NCBI GenBank assembly: GCA_020746995.1 | Contig: JAGPXD010000002.1 | Coordinates: 4,836,001-4,900,000 of the forward strand | Direction of reading: 5' to 3' | From: Plectosphaerella cucumerina | Lineage: Eukaryota; Ascomycota; Sordariomycetes; Glomerellales; Plectosphaerellaceae | Length of the DNA stretch: 64,000 bases | Part shown: piece by piece, positions 53,736 through 64,000 of the stretch | Position numbering within the stretch: position 1 is the first letter of the stretch | How the letters are laid out: each line of letters opens with the position of its first letter | Position numbers and translations under genes: made by a program | The notes under the pieces: generated by a model | Database searches by the model: none | Told to the model about the DNA's origin: nothing | The model's input: the letters and a program-made list of their open reading frames with translations, nothing else

Positions 53736-55688
53736 GGTGAGAGGAAGGACGGGGAGGGAGGAGAGGGCTTGTTGGGGCTGGCTCTGCAGAACAGGAGCTG
53801 CCTTTTCCTGGCGAGGGCATCGTGTCTTTATATTTACGTACAATCTCAAGCAGCATGCCCGACAGAGGCCCATCAAGTCACCCACATACCTTGCCCGAAC
53901 CATGGACCTACCCCCCGTGCTCAGACACCGCGCGAGGTCGCAAGCAATGCGGGCAGCTCCGCCCTTGAAACCCCAAACGGGCAATGATCCCTTGACTCCT
54001 CCAGCGTCCGCCGGCCACGGGGACGTTCGGCAGTCGGGGATTTGCCAGCAGCGCCCCCGCCCAGCCCGCCAAAGTGCCGGCGCTCGCTCCACGTTTGGCC
54101 GGCGCGAGGGCATCATTGGCCCCTGGGGGCCCGACTGTGCTAGGTGCAAAAGGGCAGGTGTCGATGGGGCCCTGGGGGGGTTGGGACGGCGTGCTTAAGT
54201 CGTGGGCGGCAGGGGGCGGAGGGGGGCCGGCGGGATGTGATGCCATTGGATGTTCGCTTGAGGTTGTAGATTTGAGGCCGGATCGGCGGCGGGGAAAGGT
54301 TGTTTAAGAATGATGATCTCCGATGGGGGGGGGTCGATTTGAGGGCTTGCTCCCGTCTCGGCGGAGGAATTAATCAGGTTTTTGATGGACGCGAAGAGAC
54401 AGAGGCGCTGCAGGGAGGCGGCGATGCCCGCTTCCATTGAGCCGGTGGTGAGGAATTCTTGGGGTTAATGAAAGCATGTGAAGGGAAAATGGTCATGTTG
54501 CCACGGAGGATGGACGTATTGGTCTTGGTGCGCGGGGGATGCATCGTGATGGCCAGGTTTTGGAGTTGGAGAGGGCGGCAGGGCCCGGAGGGGCAGCAGC
54601 AGCACGCTGCAAGCATCATGAATCACGGCTATCCGCTCCGAGAGCAACCTCACCACTGCCCAGCTCGTACCTCTCGGACAGGGGCCGTGAGCTTCCATCG
54701 GAGGCTGGGAGCCCTTTGGGCCCAGGCCAACCTAATACGCATGATGACAGGTCGTCTATTCAAGGCGCTCAGAGGTAGCAAGAAGCAGTCTTACTGACCA
54801 GCAATTCAGAAGGCAAGCAAGTGCATCAACTGACCTCGCCTGGGTTGCCACCTGTGGTAGTGGCGCGGATGCATCTCAATACCGAGACGACGCTTGCCAC
54901 CGGCCGGCTCCTCGTTTCTTTTGGCTCTCGCTACGCCCTGGGCATCTGCCCCATGACGAACAGGATATAAAGATGAGGCTAGCTCGGATCGTCTGCCGTG
55001 GTTTAGCTGAAAGCCGGGGCGCTTGGCACGTGGAGATGACTGGGCGATCCCAGGGCTGGTGGTGTGCGCTGTAAGGGGCCCTAAAAGGGGCGAAGCGCTC
55101 TGTTGTCGGCCCTGGAAAAGGGGCAATCCTGACATGCCGCTCAGTCCAACGTGCAACTTTCTGCGACCATATCAGGCCTGAAGGACATTCAGATTGGTGG
55201 CCATGATGCAAACTCGACATATGGGCAGATTGGAAGCCTTCCAAGATCAGTTAGAATCAGGCACCCTGAGAAGGAGTCTGCTTGCGTGGCTGGATTGGCT
55301 ACCGACGTTGAACGAACACCATCGCCGCTGTCCCTAGATCCAGGCTGGCGGCTTTCAACATGCGCCACCAGCGTCCCTTGGGCAAAGGGTGTTCCTTTCC
55401 AACTGAAGGTCTCCTGCAGGGCTGATTCGGACGCCTCTTTATTGCCCACAAGCCATTTGGCCCGGTGGTATTGCCCGCTGTCACTTCTCCTTCTTCACCC
55501 CTCCGCTTGCTGACGTCTGCCGTTTTGGAAATGAGGCCCGAAGGCTGAATGACAACGGACTTGGAGTCGAAGACCGCCAGATCTCAAGATACCTATCATG
55601 TCACCATGAAGCTTCTCATGGCGCTGATTTCCTCAAAGTACTCCAATCGCTCACTCATCTTCGCAGAGGTCGCACTTTTGACAACATC
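53736..55688. other. Intergenic region, no gene recognised
   Basis: About 1.95 kb. Includes a TATA-like element for the phospholipase gene (minus strand, 53827-53832, TATAAA). Open frames are Arg/Pro-rich and featureless. Confidence 0.5.
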
Positions 55689-57568
55689 ATGAGGGCATCT
55701 TCGTGTCTCGCGCTTCTCTGCGCCTCCTTCCGAATCGCGTCTGCCACAAAGCCAGGTTGAGGCTGGAGGGTATCAATTGACACCAGCAACTTCGAATTCT
55801 CGACTGACAACATCGGCAATGACCAGACAGGCCTCTTCGTCTCGGCACCTTTGACGATTGAGCGCACGAGTTCAGCTACGACTACCATCGTCGTCACTGG
55901 CACCCTGCGCTCTGTCGGGAACAATACCGAGGACGGTGTCGAGTCACAGCCTCAGACTGCCTTCGTCGAGACCATGGCAATACCACAAACTACAATACCT
56001 TCTTCGACCTCGTCATTCCTTCACCCTGGGTCAACCAGGTCGTCGACCTCAGCGTCACAGTACCTGGCACGCAACAGATCGCTGACACCAATGGGCTCAT
56101 CATCACTTACGACCCAGCCACCGGTACCTTTACCGGATAGCAGCCCGGTGCTTGGGCCCACGAGGAGAATGTCCGCATCGTGAGAGAGCTTGAGGAGGAG
56201 GAAGCGGGATCTAGAGAGATCCCTCAGGATCCCAGCGATCTCGGCGAAGAGCCCGATTGCCCGGCCGTTGACGATGGAGTCCGAGTCGACGGCGAGCCCC
56301 AGGATGGCACCCAGACTGGTGGTGGCCGAACAACCACCATCGTCGTCCGGCAGACTACAACAATCTGCCCGACGCCCACACCCAAGCCCACATGCAACCG
56401 GAGCCCCGATACCTATCGGTTGCATTCTCGCCAGGTGGCCAGGTCTCCCGCCATCGTCGACGCCAAACTCACTTCCACGGGCTGGGACAACCTCCGACAA
56501 GTCCTGCGTCTGACCCGCATCACAGCCTGGGCGAACGTGTACACCGAAGGCGGTGCCTTCATCGAACGCACCTACGCCGTCAAAGTGACCGACGTTCTCG
56601 GCAACGCCCGCTTTCGCTTCGACATCTCCGCCGGCAAGCGCATCATCGTGGACCGCCTCGTAGCCCGCCTCGAAGGCGACAAGTTCGTCGTCGGTACCCG
56701 TCTCCTCGAAACAGACCCCCTCGTCCGCAGCACCCCTACCCTCCGCCTCACCGTCAATCCATGGTACGTCTCAGCTGGCGAGACAAAGTCTTATGAAAAC
56801 AATTTTCCGCGCAACATCAAACTCGACGGCCTCATCGTAGCCGACGCCATGCAGCGCCTCGACGACTACGTCCGCATCAACATCGTGCCCGCCTCGGAAA
56901 CCGGCAAGATCGATGTCTGATTCCCATCGACCGACCCCGGCACCTATTCCACCTCGGCCGGCATCTTCCTCAACATCCCCGACAACGACGCCCGCGAGCC
57001 GGACGTCATTGCCCACGAGTACGGCCACTGGCTGCACTGTCAGGCCCGCGGGCGCGCGCGCTTCGACGGCGGCCTTGCTCATGACACGTGCGACTCGCCG
57101 AAGCTCACCACGGCGCTGAGCGAGGGCTTTGCCACAGCCTTTAACCTCATTGCCCTTGACCGTACGCCTCTTCAAGATGTGGTCTATGGGCGCTATACTG
57201 ACCGGAACGCGGCCGGCCTTGAGAGTCATCGGCTCCATGAAGTGTACGGCTGCGCGAAGAAGACGCTGGAGAACGACGAGGGCCGCATCACTGCCGCCAT
57301 CTTCGACCTGGGTGACCGACTGCTGGATGAGCAGCCTGTTCCGAATGATGAGTATGCCAATGTGTACGATGGCTTCAGCCGCGACGACATCAACATCCGG
57401 TTCACGCCCAACCTGCTTTTCTGGCGAGCCTTGCGGGGGAACCCGCAGAACACGAGACAGTACTGGGGCGCCGCCAGGGCTCGCATGCGCCCTGAAGCTG
57501 AGGTGAAGGCTTGGAATGTGCTGAGGTACAACTGGGCCGAATTTTATCAGGAGCAGCCAGCGCCATGA
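55689..57568 (+). pseudogene. Broken secreted zinc metalloprotease gene
   Basis: The locus preserves an M43/M4-like zinc protease layout: signal peptide (MRASSCLALLCASFRIASA), a Thr/Pro-rich middle (TTICPTPTPKPT), a pre-catalytic beta domain, and the zinc motif VIAHEYGHWLHCQARG, followed by LTTALSEGFATAFNL with the third ligand region. It is disabled at four places: TGA at 55758-55760 just after the signal peptide, a one-base frame change near 55970 (ETM / ETHGNTTN-like text in the next frame), TAG at 56134-56136 and TGA at 56917-56919. No intron of normal size removes them. The rest of the frame is well kept, so inactivation looks fairly recent. Confidence 0.8.
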
Positions 57569-57759
57569 TTCGGGTGTGCTAGAGGAGGGCAGTGGGCTTT
57601 TCTTGTGCATCTATGTTAGCACGCATGGTGGCGGACATCATCAGCATGATTGAGACGAGTTCGCCAAAGTATTACTTTTAGTATTAGTTGATTGTAAGTT
57701 GTTCCTAGCACAAAGCCCAGCGGTGTATCCGGACAATCGCACAGCTGCCAATGCGACGG

Positions 57760-58309
57760 CTAGACGGTGCATGTCTCTCCCAACTGGTTTGCCAGCAAGA
57801 TCCAGTTGCCGCTCGAAGTGGCCTTCGAAATGAGCCTGTCCTTCAGGTCAACCTCCAAGATGTCGATGCCACTGAATGACACGTCCTTGCCCGCCGCAAC
57901 GGAACTGTCACCAAGGTCAGCATCTCCGACTACACGACATGGCGCGAGTGACCTACGAGTTGGAGCCCGTCGTGACGGCCGTGTACTTCCAGCTGACGGC
58001 AATCGCATCGCACGTGTTGAGAATCACGTCCGGGGTGTACTTGATGTTCGTGGTTGTCTGGTTGTCGCCGGCGATAACAACGTCCCAGAGCTCGTCGATG
58101 CCCTTGGTCGGGGCGCCGAAGGTCTCGTCGATGCTCTCGATGTCGGCGGCCACGACGGTGGCAAGCTCGGCCTTGCTGGAGACGCCGTCTGAGGCGAAGA
58201 CGTCGAGCCAGCGCTTGGAGATATCGAGGGCCTCCTTCTCGCCGAGGCAGATGAGGCCATCTGGGGACGCGCCAAGAGCGGACAGGAGGAGGGGCACGAA
58301 GGGGCGCAT
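57760..58309 (-). CDS. Secreted NTF2-like / SnoaL-like small protein
   Basis: Exons 58309-57957 and 57904-57760 give 165 residues. A hydrophobic start (MRPFVPLLLSALGASPDG) suggests secretion. The core has an NTF2-like alpha+beta pattern: ALDISKRWLDVFASDG, FGAPTKGIDELWDVV, NTCDAIAVSWKYTAVTTG, then across the intron AGKDVSFSGIDILEVDL and KATSSGNW. This resembles SnoaL-like fungal secreted proteins. Two cysteines lie after the signal (ILNTC and the C-terminal GETCTV) and could pair. Catalytic role unknown. Confidence 0.82.
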
Positions 58310-59974
58310 TTTGATAAAAGGCTGGTTGGTAACTGATGGCGGATGAGATGGTGATGATTGAAGTGGAATGCTAGGAAGATGATGAGGTTCTTGGCTGGAG
58401 GATATATGCTGATCTTGATGTGTTGCTTGCGTCTGGAAGTCTGGTGTTTCACCACCGGATGCGGTCTCTCAAGTCGTGAGATGGCCTCGTCTGGCCAGAG
58501 CTGAACCGCGATCCCCACGTGTAAGCCATGAGGTTGTAGCGTGGTGTGAAATGTTAGGCATGGAGCGAGAGCATCCATCGACGCCGTGCGCGGCCACCTG
58601 CATGCGTCCCGGGTCGTGGTCCGGAGGCGCACCGAACCCATTCGCCCCCATCCGTCGTGACCCGCCACGCGAGCGCCCCGAGAGCTGCGACGGTATCATC
58701 CTGCTTCAATTCGGGATTGATGCACGCCTTGCACGGAACTATGGACGCGACACGATTGATGAGTACCGTAGATTCTACCAGCAGCGAAGGGAGGGGGCGG
58801 GGTCCGGAGGGGTAGCAATCAGGGCACATAGGGGCAAAAAAGAGGGGATCACCAGATTTCTCCAGTTCAAATCACCAGCCCCGAATCATGCCCGACAGCC
58901 GTCAACACGATGCCTCCCCGCCGAGTCTGCTGCTAGCACGACCATTGTTCTGTGCGTTTTCCTCGAATCAACGAGGAAGCCTGGTGTTCCGACGACGACG
59001 ACGAACAGGGCGGTGCTGCTCGAGCCACTGTGCAGAACAAGGCTCTGCATGTTGGTCGTTACAACTGCCGGTTGCCAAGGCTTCGCAGAAAATTGTTCGT
59101 ACCGTATATTGAAAGCCTCCGAACCCATTTCGCTGATAGAGCAGGAAGGCACGGCCATGCCTCTGCGACCGAGGCTTCTTAGGTGGCGGGGTGACCACGG
59201 GTGCCGATGGTTCCAGTCGGCACTAGGGGCCGCAGGGCGCAAGTCGTGTTCGGAGGCGTTCGGAGGCGAATTCTCAAGTGTCAGTCCACCCACCAGTGGT
59301 CGACTGGGATCAGAGACTGCAAGCTACCCAGCTTGCCAGCCAGGTACGGCGCATGATTCGGCCGACTCGACAGCCCCTCCAGCGGCTTCATCCCTGTTTG
59401 CGAAAATGCAGTGACGAGTGCGAGTCAACAGCGAGGAACGAAGAACGAAGCACGAGGCCGTCGGGGCGGCGTTACTCCGACCATTCGGCTGTGAAAGGTG
59501 TGGCCTGTTAACATTATTTCAGATTATTGATCGCCCAGGGAGCGACGCTGCAGCCAGCGCTCTTTAAAGGCGGGCACCCGACGTCTCGCCATTTCGGCAT
59601 GACCCGCCTGTTCGGGGGGTTTATTCAGCTCTCGCTCATCAGTCGCACTCGCATCCGCATCAAACCTGGAAGCCACAATTCGAGGCGGTAGCTTGCCCGG
59701 GTTGCCTGACCAGCCCGAAGCACCGCAATGTGCTTGAATCGCGAGGCCGAGGTCGATTTGCCAGACTGACAAATGCATTTCTGTAGACAAACGAAGGTAT
59801 ATAATGCAGTGCTCATAGCTAATAGCTTTCGCTTGTTGCTACACCGAAGTCATCGTCAACCACCACATTGCACGCACTGACAATTCCAACCTACCTTCTC
59901 TCAGCGATCATTTCTTTATCGCCTGATCTCAGAACCAAATCTCATATCACCATCTGATCCCCAATCACACCAAA
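58310..59974. other. Divergent intergenic region, no gene recognised
   Basis: About 1.67 kb. A 312-codon frame on the plus strand (58476-59414) is the longest open frame but has no domain, signal peptide or bias like neighbouring genes. The region also holds the TATA element of the MDR gene. Confidence 0.5.
59798..59804 (+). promoter_or_regulatory. TATA-like box of the MDR oxidoreductase gene
   Basis: TATATAA about 175 bp upstream of the ATG at 59975, followed by a pyrimidine-rich leader. Confidence 0.5.
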
Positions 59975-61069
59975 ATGAAGGCCCTCGTGTCGAATCACAA
60001 CATCCTCGCCAGGGTCGGCTCCCTTGCCACCGGCAAGTCCATCGGCGGCCCCGGGGCATCAGTGGTTGACGTCCCCGAACCCACCATCGCCCCTGATCAG
60101 GTCCTCGTCAAGGTTCGCGAGGTTGCTCTCAACCCTACCGACTACAAGCACATCGATGTCATATCGCCTCCCGGATCAATCATTGGCTGTGACTATGCCG
60201 GCGAGGTCGTCAAGGTCGGCTCAGACGTCACGTCCGCATGGTCCGTTGGTGACCGCATCGCCGGCGTCGTTCACGGCGGCCTCTACCCCGATCGCGGCGC
60301 CTTTGCCGAGTACCTCAAGGTTGATGCCGACCTTGCATGGAAGATTCCCGAGGGCGTGTCCGACGCCGACGCTGCCACTTTCGGCGTCTCAGCCGTCACA
60401 GCCATGCAGGCCCTTTGCCTCCGTCTGGGCCTCACCTGGCCTGGCGAGACGCCCCCGAAGACGCCAGAGGGACAAGAGAAGCCCATTGTCTTCATCTATG
60501 CCGGCTCAACATCTGCGGGCCTCTTCATGACCCAGGTTGCCAAGCTCGCTGGTTGCACAGTCGTCGTGACTGCGTCGCCGCACTCCTTCGATCTCGTCAA
60601 GTCATACGGCGCTGCCGCCGCTTTCAACTACCGAGACCCCAATGTCGTGGCGGACATCGTCAAGAAGTACCCCAACATCAGCCTTGCCGTTGACTGCTTC
60701 TCCGAGGGCCAGTCTTTCGGCATCTGCGATGGCGTTCTGAAGAACAAGGGCGGCAAGCTCATCACACTTCTGTCGCCCCCAAAGCCGAAGTACCCCAACA
60801 TCACGCATGAGCTCATCCTGGCATACACCCTTATCGGACACGCCTTTGAGTGGTTGCCGCCCGTGGGACCCAAGTTTGCCGCCATCCCTGAGGACAGGAA
60901 GGGCCTCGTGCGCTTCTATCGGGACCTGCCCGAGCTGGTGAAGAACAAGCTGCTCCGGCCGCTGCCGGTGTACCCTGAGGAGACCCCTGGGTTTGATGGT
61001 ATCATGGCGGGGCTGGCCAAGCTGCGTGCTGGCAAGGGACCAGCGGGCAAGATTGTGGCGAAGATGTGA
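59975..61069 (+). CDS. MDR-family NAD(P)H oxidoreductase (stand-alone enoyl-reductase type)
   Basis: Intron-less, 364 residues, start in strong context (caaaATGaag). Medium-chain dehydrogenase/reductase fold: N-terminal GroES-like part with LNPTDYKHID and GCDYAGEVVKVG, GDRIAGVVHGG, then GAFAEYLKVDADLAWKIP, and the nucleotide-binding half with AGSTSAGLFMTQVAKLAGC and VVVTASPHSFDLVKSYGA, NYRDPNVV. The cysteines and histidines of zinc-binding ADHs are absent, so it is the zinc-free quinone/enoyl reductase type, similar to trans-acting enoyl reductases of fungal secondary metabolism. No polyketide synthase lies in the window, so the substrate is open. Confidence 0.92.
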   Translation: MKALVSNHNILARVGSLATGKSIGGPGASVVDVPEPTIAPDQVLVKVREVALNPTDYKHIDVISPPGSIIGCDYAGEVVKVGSDVTSAWSVGDRIAGVVHGGLYPDRGAFAEYLKVDADLAWKIPEGVSDADAATFGVSAVTAMQALCLRLGLTWPGETPPKTPEGQEKPIVFIYAGSTSAGLFMTQVAKLAGCTVVVTASPHSFDLVKSYGAAAAFNYRDPNVVADIVKKYPNISLAVDCFSEGQSFGICDGVLKNKGGKLITLLSPPKPKYPNITHELILAYTLIGHAFEWLPPVGPKFAAIPEDRKGLVRFYRDLPELVKNKLLRPLPVYPEETPGFDGIMAGLAKLRAGKGPAGKIVAKM

Positions 61070-62074
61070 GGAACCGAGGGGCTGGCGGACTGTTTAGTTT
61101 TGGCATTAAAGGGTGCAACATCGGCTTTTAGATGAGATTTGGCAGGATATTATCCATCTAGGCGCGCGTGTCTTTACAAAGAAGCTGCATAAATTTGAAG
61201 CATTCATTATACCTTACATGTATGTCCAGCGCAGTCTCCATTAGACCTAGCCATTAATAGTGCTGATGAGCGAACTACCAACGCTGACCTTCCATCATAT
61301 GGCGCAGGTGATCAGGAGCGATAGAAACCGGCCTTGATCCCTGATGTGGCTATTCCATGGCATTGATAGTTCGGCATCACCAATCCTCTCTCCCAAGCCG
61401 CATTGCCGTACCAACGCTCCCTACTCCTCACCAAAACCCTCCGAGCATCATGACTCGCACACCCTAGAGAGGCACTTCGGACCGCAAAGGCTCCGCCTGT
61501 CTTCGGACCGTCGACACTGAAGGGTCCGGGAAGTGGGTTCCAGGTTGTTCACTAATCATCCGTTCGGCTCGGTCGCAAATTTTGACGAATGCAGGCGCGA
61601 CTTAGAAATCAGGGCCCCTAAACCACTGACTCTCGTCTCGAAGTAGAGAGCATTCCCCTGGCTTCCATCTTTCGTGGACATGCCTTCGGAGTGGGTATTT
61701 GGTGCAAAGTCGACGCATGTTGATGGAGTTTCTCGGACATCTCGGTCCCGTCTCGCGATCATGCATTTGCCTGCTGCGTTGACGGAGCATGGCACGGGCC
61801 TGAGATGGGTTTGCGCCATTGGAGCGTGCCTGATCGCTCGGGAGGTTCTTCATACGCCATGTGCAAGGGGTCCGGACTGAAGCCAGGTTGATTTCAAAGC
61901 CAGGCCATCTCAGCACCAAGAGAAGCTCATGGACTAGTTCAGCAGCGGTATATAAATTGACGACTTGTGCGTCTTGGTAGGTTTCAGCCCAGCATCATCA
62001 GCTTCTTCATCTCTTGCACATTGCATCTCACAACACAAACCATCCCAAACATCAACCAGCCACAATCCAGCATC
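61070..62074. other. Intergenic region with promoter of the SDR gene
   Basis: About 1 kb, no gene recognised. A clear TATATAAA is at 61949-61956. Confidence 0.5.
61949..61956 (+). promoter_or_regulatory. TATA box of the SDR gene
   Basis: TATATAAA in the context GCGGTATATAAATTG, about 120 bp upstream of the ATG at 62075. Confidence 0.6.
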
Positions 62075-62845
62075 ATGGCCACCCCGAAGACCGTCCTCAT
62101 CACTGGTGCCAACCGCGGTATCGGCAAGGGCTTCACCGCCACCTTCCTCTCGCAGCCGGCCACCACCGTCATCGCGGCGGTTCGCGACCCGGCCTCTGCC
62201 GCCGCTCTGGCTGAGCTCCCTACTGCTGAGGGCTCCAAGCTCATCACCGTCAAGCTCGACTCCTCAGTTGCCGAGGACGCCTCCAACGCTGTTGCCAAGC
62301 TCAAGTCCGAGCATGGCATTGAGGCCCTTGACATCGTCATCGCCAACGCCGGCATCGCCAAGAACGGCACCTCGGTGAGGAACACCTCGGCAGACGCCAT
62401 CACTGAGCACTTCGCCGTCAACTCCCTCGGCCCCGTCCTGCTCTTCCAAGCCACTGCCGACCTTCTCCAGGCAAGCAAGACAGGCAACCCCAAGTTTGTT
62501 GCCCTCTCCACCTTCATCGGCTCCATCGGCGGCATCGACGCCCTCACTTCCCTCGGCTGGCCCAACACGGCGAGCCCCTACGGCGGCAGCAAGGCGGCGC
62601 TCAACTGGTTTGTGCGCCGCCTGCACTTCGAGGAGCCTTGGCTCACCAGCTTCGTCTTCCACCCCGGCCTGGTCGAGACCGACATGGCTCACGGTGCCCT
62701 CGAGGGCACGGGCCTGTCGGTCAAAGATGTCGGTGCCATTACTGTTGACACCAGCGTGTCTGGAATGGTCAAGACCATCACGGCCGCGACGAGGGAGACG
62801 AGCGGCACTTTCCAGAACTACGATGGCGCCATCAACCCTTGGTAG
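62075..62845 (+). CDS. Short-chain dehydrogenase/reductase
   Basis: Intron-less, 256 residues. Rossmann motif TVLITGANRGIGKG at the N-terminus, IVIANAGIAKNG (NAG), the catalytic Ser in ALSTFIGSIGG, the YxxxK pair in SPYGGSKAALNWFVRR, and HPGLVETDMA. This is a classical NAD(P)H-dependent reductase of the C-factor / norsolorinic-acid-ketoreductase-like subgroup. In-frame codons upstream of the ATG at 62075 belong to the leader, which has a TATA box about 120 bp upstream. Substrate unknown. It is 1 kb from the MDR gene on the same strand, so the two could be co-expressed, but no shared motif beyond TATA was seen. Confidence 0.92.
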   Translation: MATPKTVLITGANRGIGKGFTATFLSQPATTVIAAVRDPASAAALAELPTAEGSKLITVKLDSSVAEDASNAVAKLKSEHGIEALDIVIANAGIAKNGTSVRNTSADAITEHFAVNSLGPVLLFQATADLLQASKTGNPKFVALSTFIGSIGGIDALTSLGWPNTASPYGGSKAALNWFVRRLHFEEPWLTSFVFHPGLVETDMAHGALEGTGLSVKDVGAITVDTSVSGMVKTITAATRETSGTFQNYDGAINPW

Positions 62846-62990
62846 ATCATAGATGAGAGGTCGTCCTACTTCGTTCTTTCATCGCAATGAACATGTACAA
62901 TACAATTCTTGAAACACGGTTCATTCTCCCCATTGGTGCTACAATAAACAGCATCTCAGACCTCGCCGAGTTGAACATGCATGAACCATC

Positions 62991-63406
62991 TCAGTATCTG
63001 AACGGGCAGCCCGTCTTGCGATCGCATGCATTCCTGCCCTTCGGGCAGGGCTTGCCGAATCCTGTACGAGTATCACAGCAGTCGGCGTCCTATGCACGTA
63101 CGTCAGCATCACACCTTGTCAGATGAGGGGCACTTTTTACTTACGCATTGCTCTGGGGTGATGCCAAACTTGGCGCAGTAGTTGTCGGCATCTGGCCCGA
63201 CGTTGCAGGCGCCCTGACGGTTGCAGGCGTCGACATTGTCCTTTCCGCCCCAGCAGCAGTTGGGATCAACGCTTCCGGCGATGATGCACTGCCTGTGTTA
63301 GTTTGGAGAGAGGTTGCAAAGTGGGTAAAACCTGGCTGGAGTTACTCACAGCGGCGTTGGCTGTGCTGGCGGCGAAGAGTGCAACGAGGATGGTGTTGAG
63401 CTGCAT
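62991..63406 (-). CDS. Small cysteine-rich secreted protein (12 Cys)
   Basis: A 99-residue protein in three short exons, 63406-63350, 63288-63145 and 63089-62991, phase 0 at both introns (GTGAGT..GGCAG and GTAAGT..ATAG). Signal peptide MQLNTILVALFAASTANAA, after which the mature chain starts with Cys. It has 12 cysteines in about 80 residues: CIIAG, DPNCCWGG, DACNRQGACNV, NYCAK, PEQC, DADCCDTRTG, KPCPKG, NACDRKTGC. The even number and two CC pairs suggest six disulphides. Introns falling near the signal peptide boundary and mid-domain are typical of small secreted fungal proteins. I recognise no named family; a candidate effector or antimicrobial-type protein. Confidence 0.8.
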
Positions 63407-64000
63407 CTTGAAGGTTTAAAGGGTGGGAGGTATCGTTGACTTGGTGTATGATTCAGTGCGAAGAAAGGAGATTGAATGTCAAGTGTGATTTTGAGAGTGA
63501 TGGCCAGATGGGGGACGAATTCTGGGCCCGGGACAGCTCTTCTTATGCTCGATTGTCCAGCTCTAGATTCGACGACCAGATGCGTCCCTCACGACCCTCC
63601 GCCAAGTTGAAAGGTCATTTTCGCGAGAGCGAGTTCAACAATTTGCATTCGACATGTCGCTGTTCAGAGGTCAACCCACTTTGGAGTCCAGGTAGCCATC
63701 ATGCAGTGAGATGGTCTAAGTGCCTCCGTTCCCGAGCACATCCGCCCAGATTCGCGCTGGGCCACTGCTTTCGGTTGGGCGAAACACGACTCCCGAAAGC
63801 GAGCTCAGGCGGGCCTGAACAGCATGGCAGCTACTGGCTCTGGCGAGCGGACAAACGTTAGAGCTGTACCTCACTGCAATCTACGCAACACGCAAGGACA
63901 CGATCGTGTCCTGCTCACACGTCATCTCGGCAGCCGGCAACTACTTGGCACAGAGAAGATATCACCTTTTTGTCGATGCCTTACTTCAGATAGAGTATGG
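63407..64000. other. Right-end intergenic region, no gene recognised
   Basis: 594 bp upstream of the cysteine-rich gene to the window edge. A 141-codon frame on the plus strand is featureless. Confidence 0.5.

Noticed and set aside
58476..59414. 312-codon open frame on the plus strand
   Set aside because: Long, but the product has no domain, signal peptide or amino-acid bias like neighbouring genes; overlapping frames on the other strand are similar in quality.
59975..62845. Secondary-metabolite cluster around MDR and SDR genes
   Set aside because: No synthase, transporter or pathway regulator accompanies the two reductases in the window, so a cluster cannot be claimed.
1..64000. CRISPR arrays, bacterial operons, ribosome binding sites
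   Set aside because: The window is eukaryotic; the only regular repeats (17-nt arrays, 39-codon array) lack unique spacers.

Overview
This 64-kb window is genomic DNA of a filamentous ascomycete (Pezizomycotina), most likely a plant-associated Sordariomycete. The genes are split by short spliceosomal introns of about 45-80 nt with GT..AG ends, and tRNA genes carry introns after position 37. Families include Zn2Cys6 regulators, RTA1-like and PTH11/rhodopsin-like membrane proteins, GPI-type secreted proteins, GH10 xylanase with a fungal CBM1, and PL1 and PL3 pectate lyases. Species and genus cannot be read from the sequence alone.

Layout. 0-8.4 kb: 5' part of a GH3 beta-glucosidase (leaving on the left), a divergent Zn2Cys6 factor, an RTA1-like protein and a six-exon sterol-glucosyltransferase-like gene with a VPS13/ATG2-like tail. 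10.6-16 kb: a DapA-family aldolase, a PTH11/rhodopsin-like membrane protein and three intron-containing tRNA genes (His, Val, Ser). 16-27 kb: GH10 xylanase, a secreted protein, PL1 pectate lyase, and a kelch-like membrane protein. 27-37.6 kb: a disturbed zone with diverged repeats, a decayed coding locus with 39-residue tandem repeats, and a UPF1-like superfamily 1 helicase gene carrying one in-frame TAG. 39-43 kb: a PAN/apple-like membrane protein, a GPI-type secreted protein, tRNA-Asp and a CK2-alpha-like kinase that has lost its catalytic residues. 46-54 kb: PL3 pectate lyase, a DUF3712-like protein, a GPI-type protein, a secreted repeat protein whose frame continues past a TAG, and a secreted phospholipase A2. 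55.7-63.4 kb: a metalloprotease pseudogene, a secreted NTF2-like protein, an MDR oxidoreductase, an SDR oxidoreductase and a 12-cysteine secreted protein.

How they work together. The window is rich in secreted plant-wall-degrading and candidate host-interaction proteins (GH3, GH10-CBM1, PL1, PL3, PLA2, small Cys-rich and GPI-type proteins). The DapA-family aldolase could act downstream of pectin breakdown, but that is inference. There is no single co-regulated cluster; most intergenic gaps are 1-3 kb.

Most interesting signal: three introns, two in the GH10 gene and one in the PL3 gene 30 kb away, are copies of one 174-182-nt hairpin-forming sequence that runs from splice site to splice site. 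This is the signature of introner-like elements. A second, unrelated 17-nt tandem repeat occupies two introns of the helicase gene. Coordinates of exons were derived by eye from splice signals, reading-frame continuity and family motifs; no alignment or transcript data were available.
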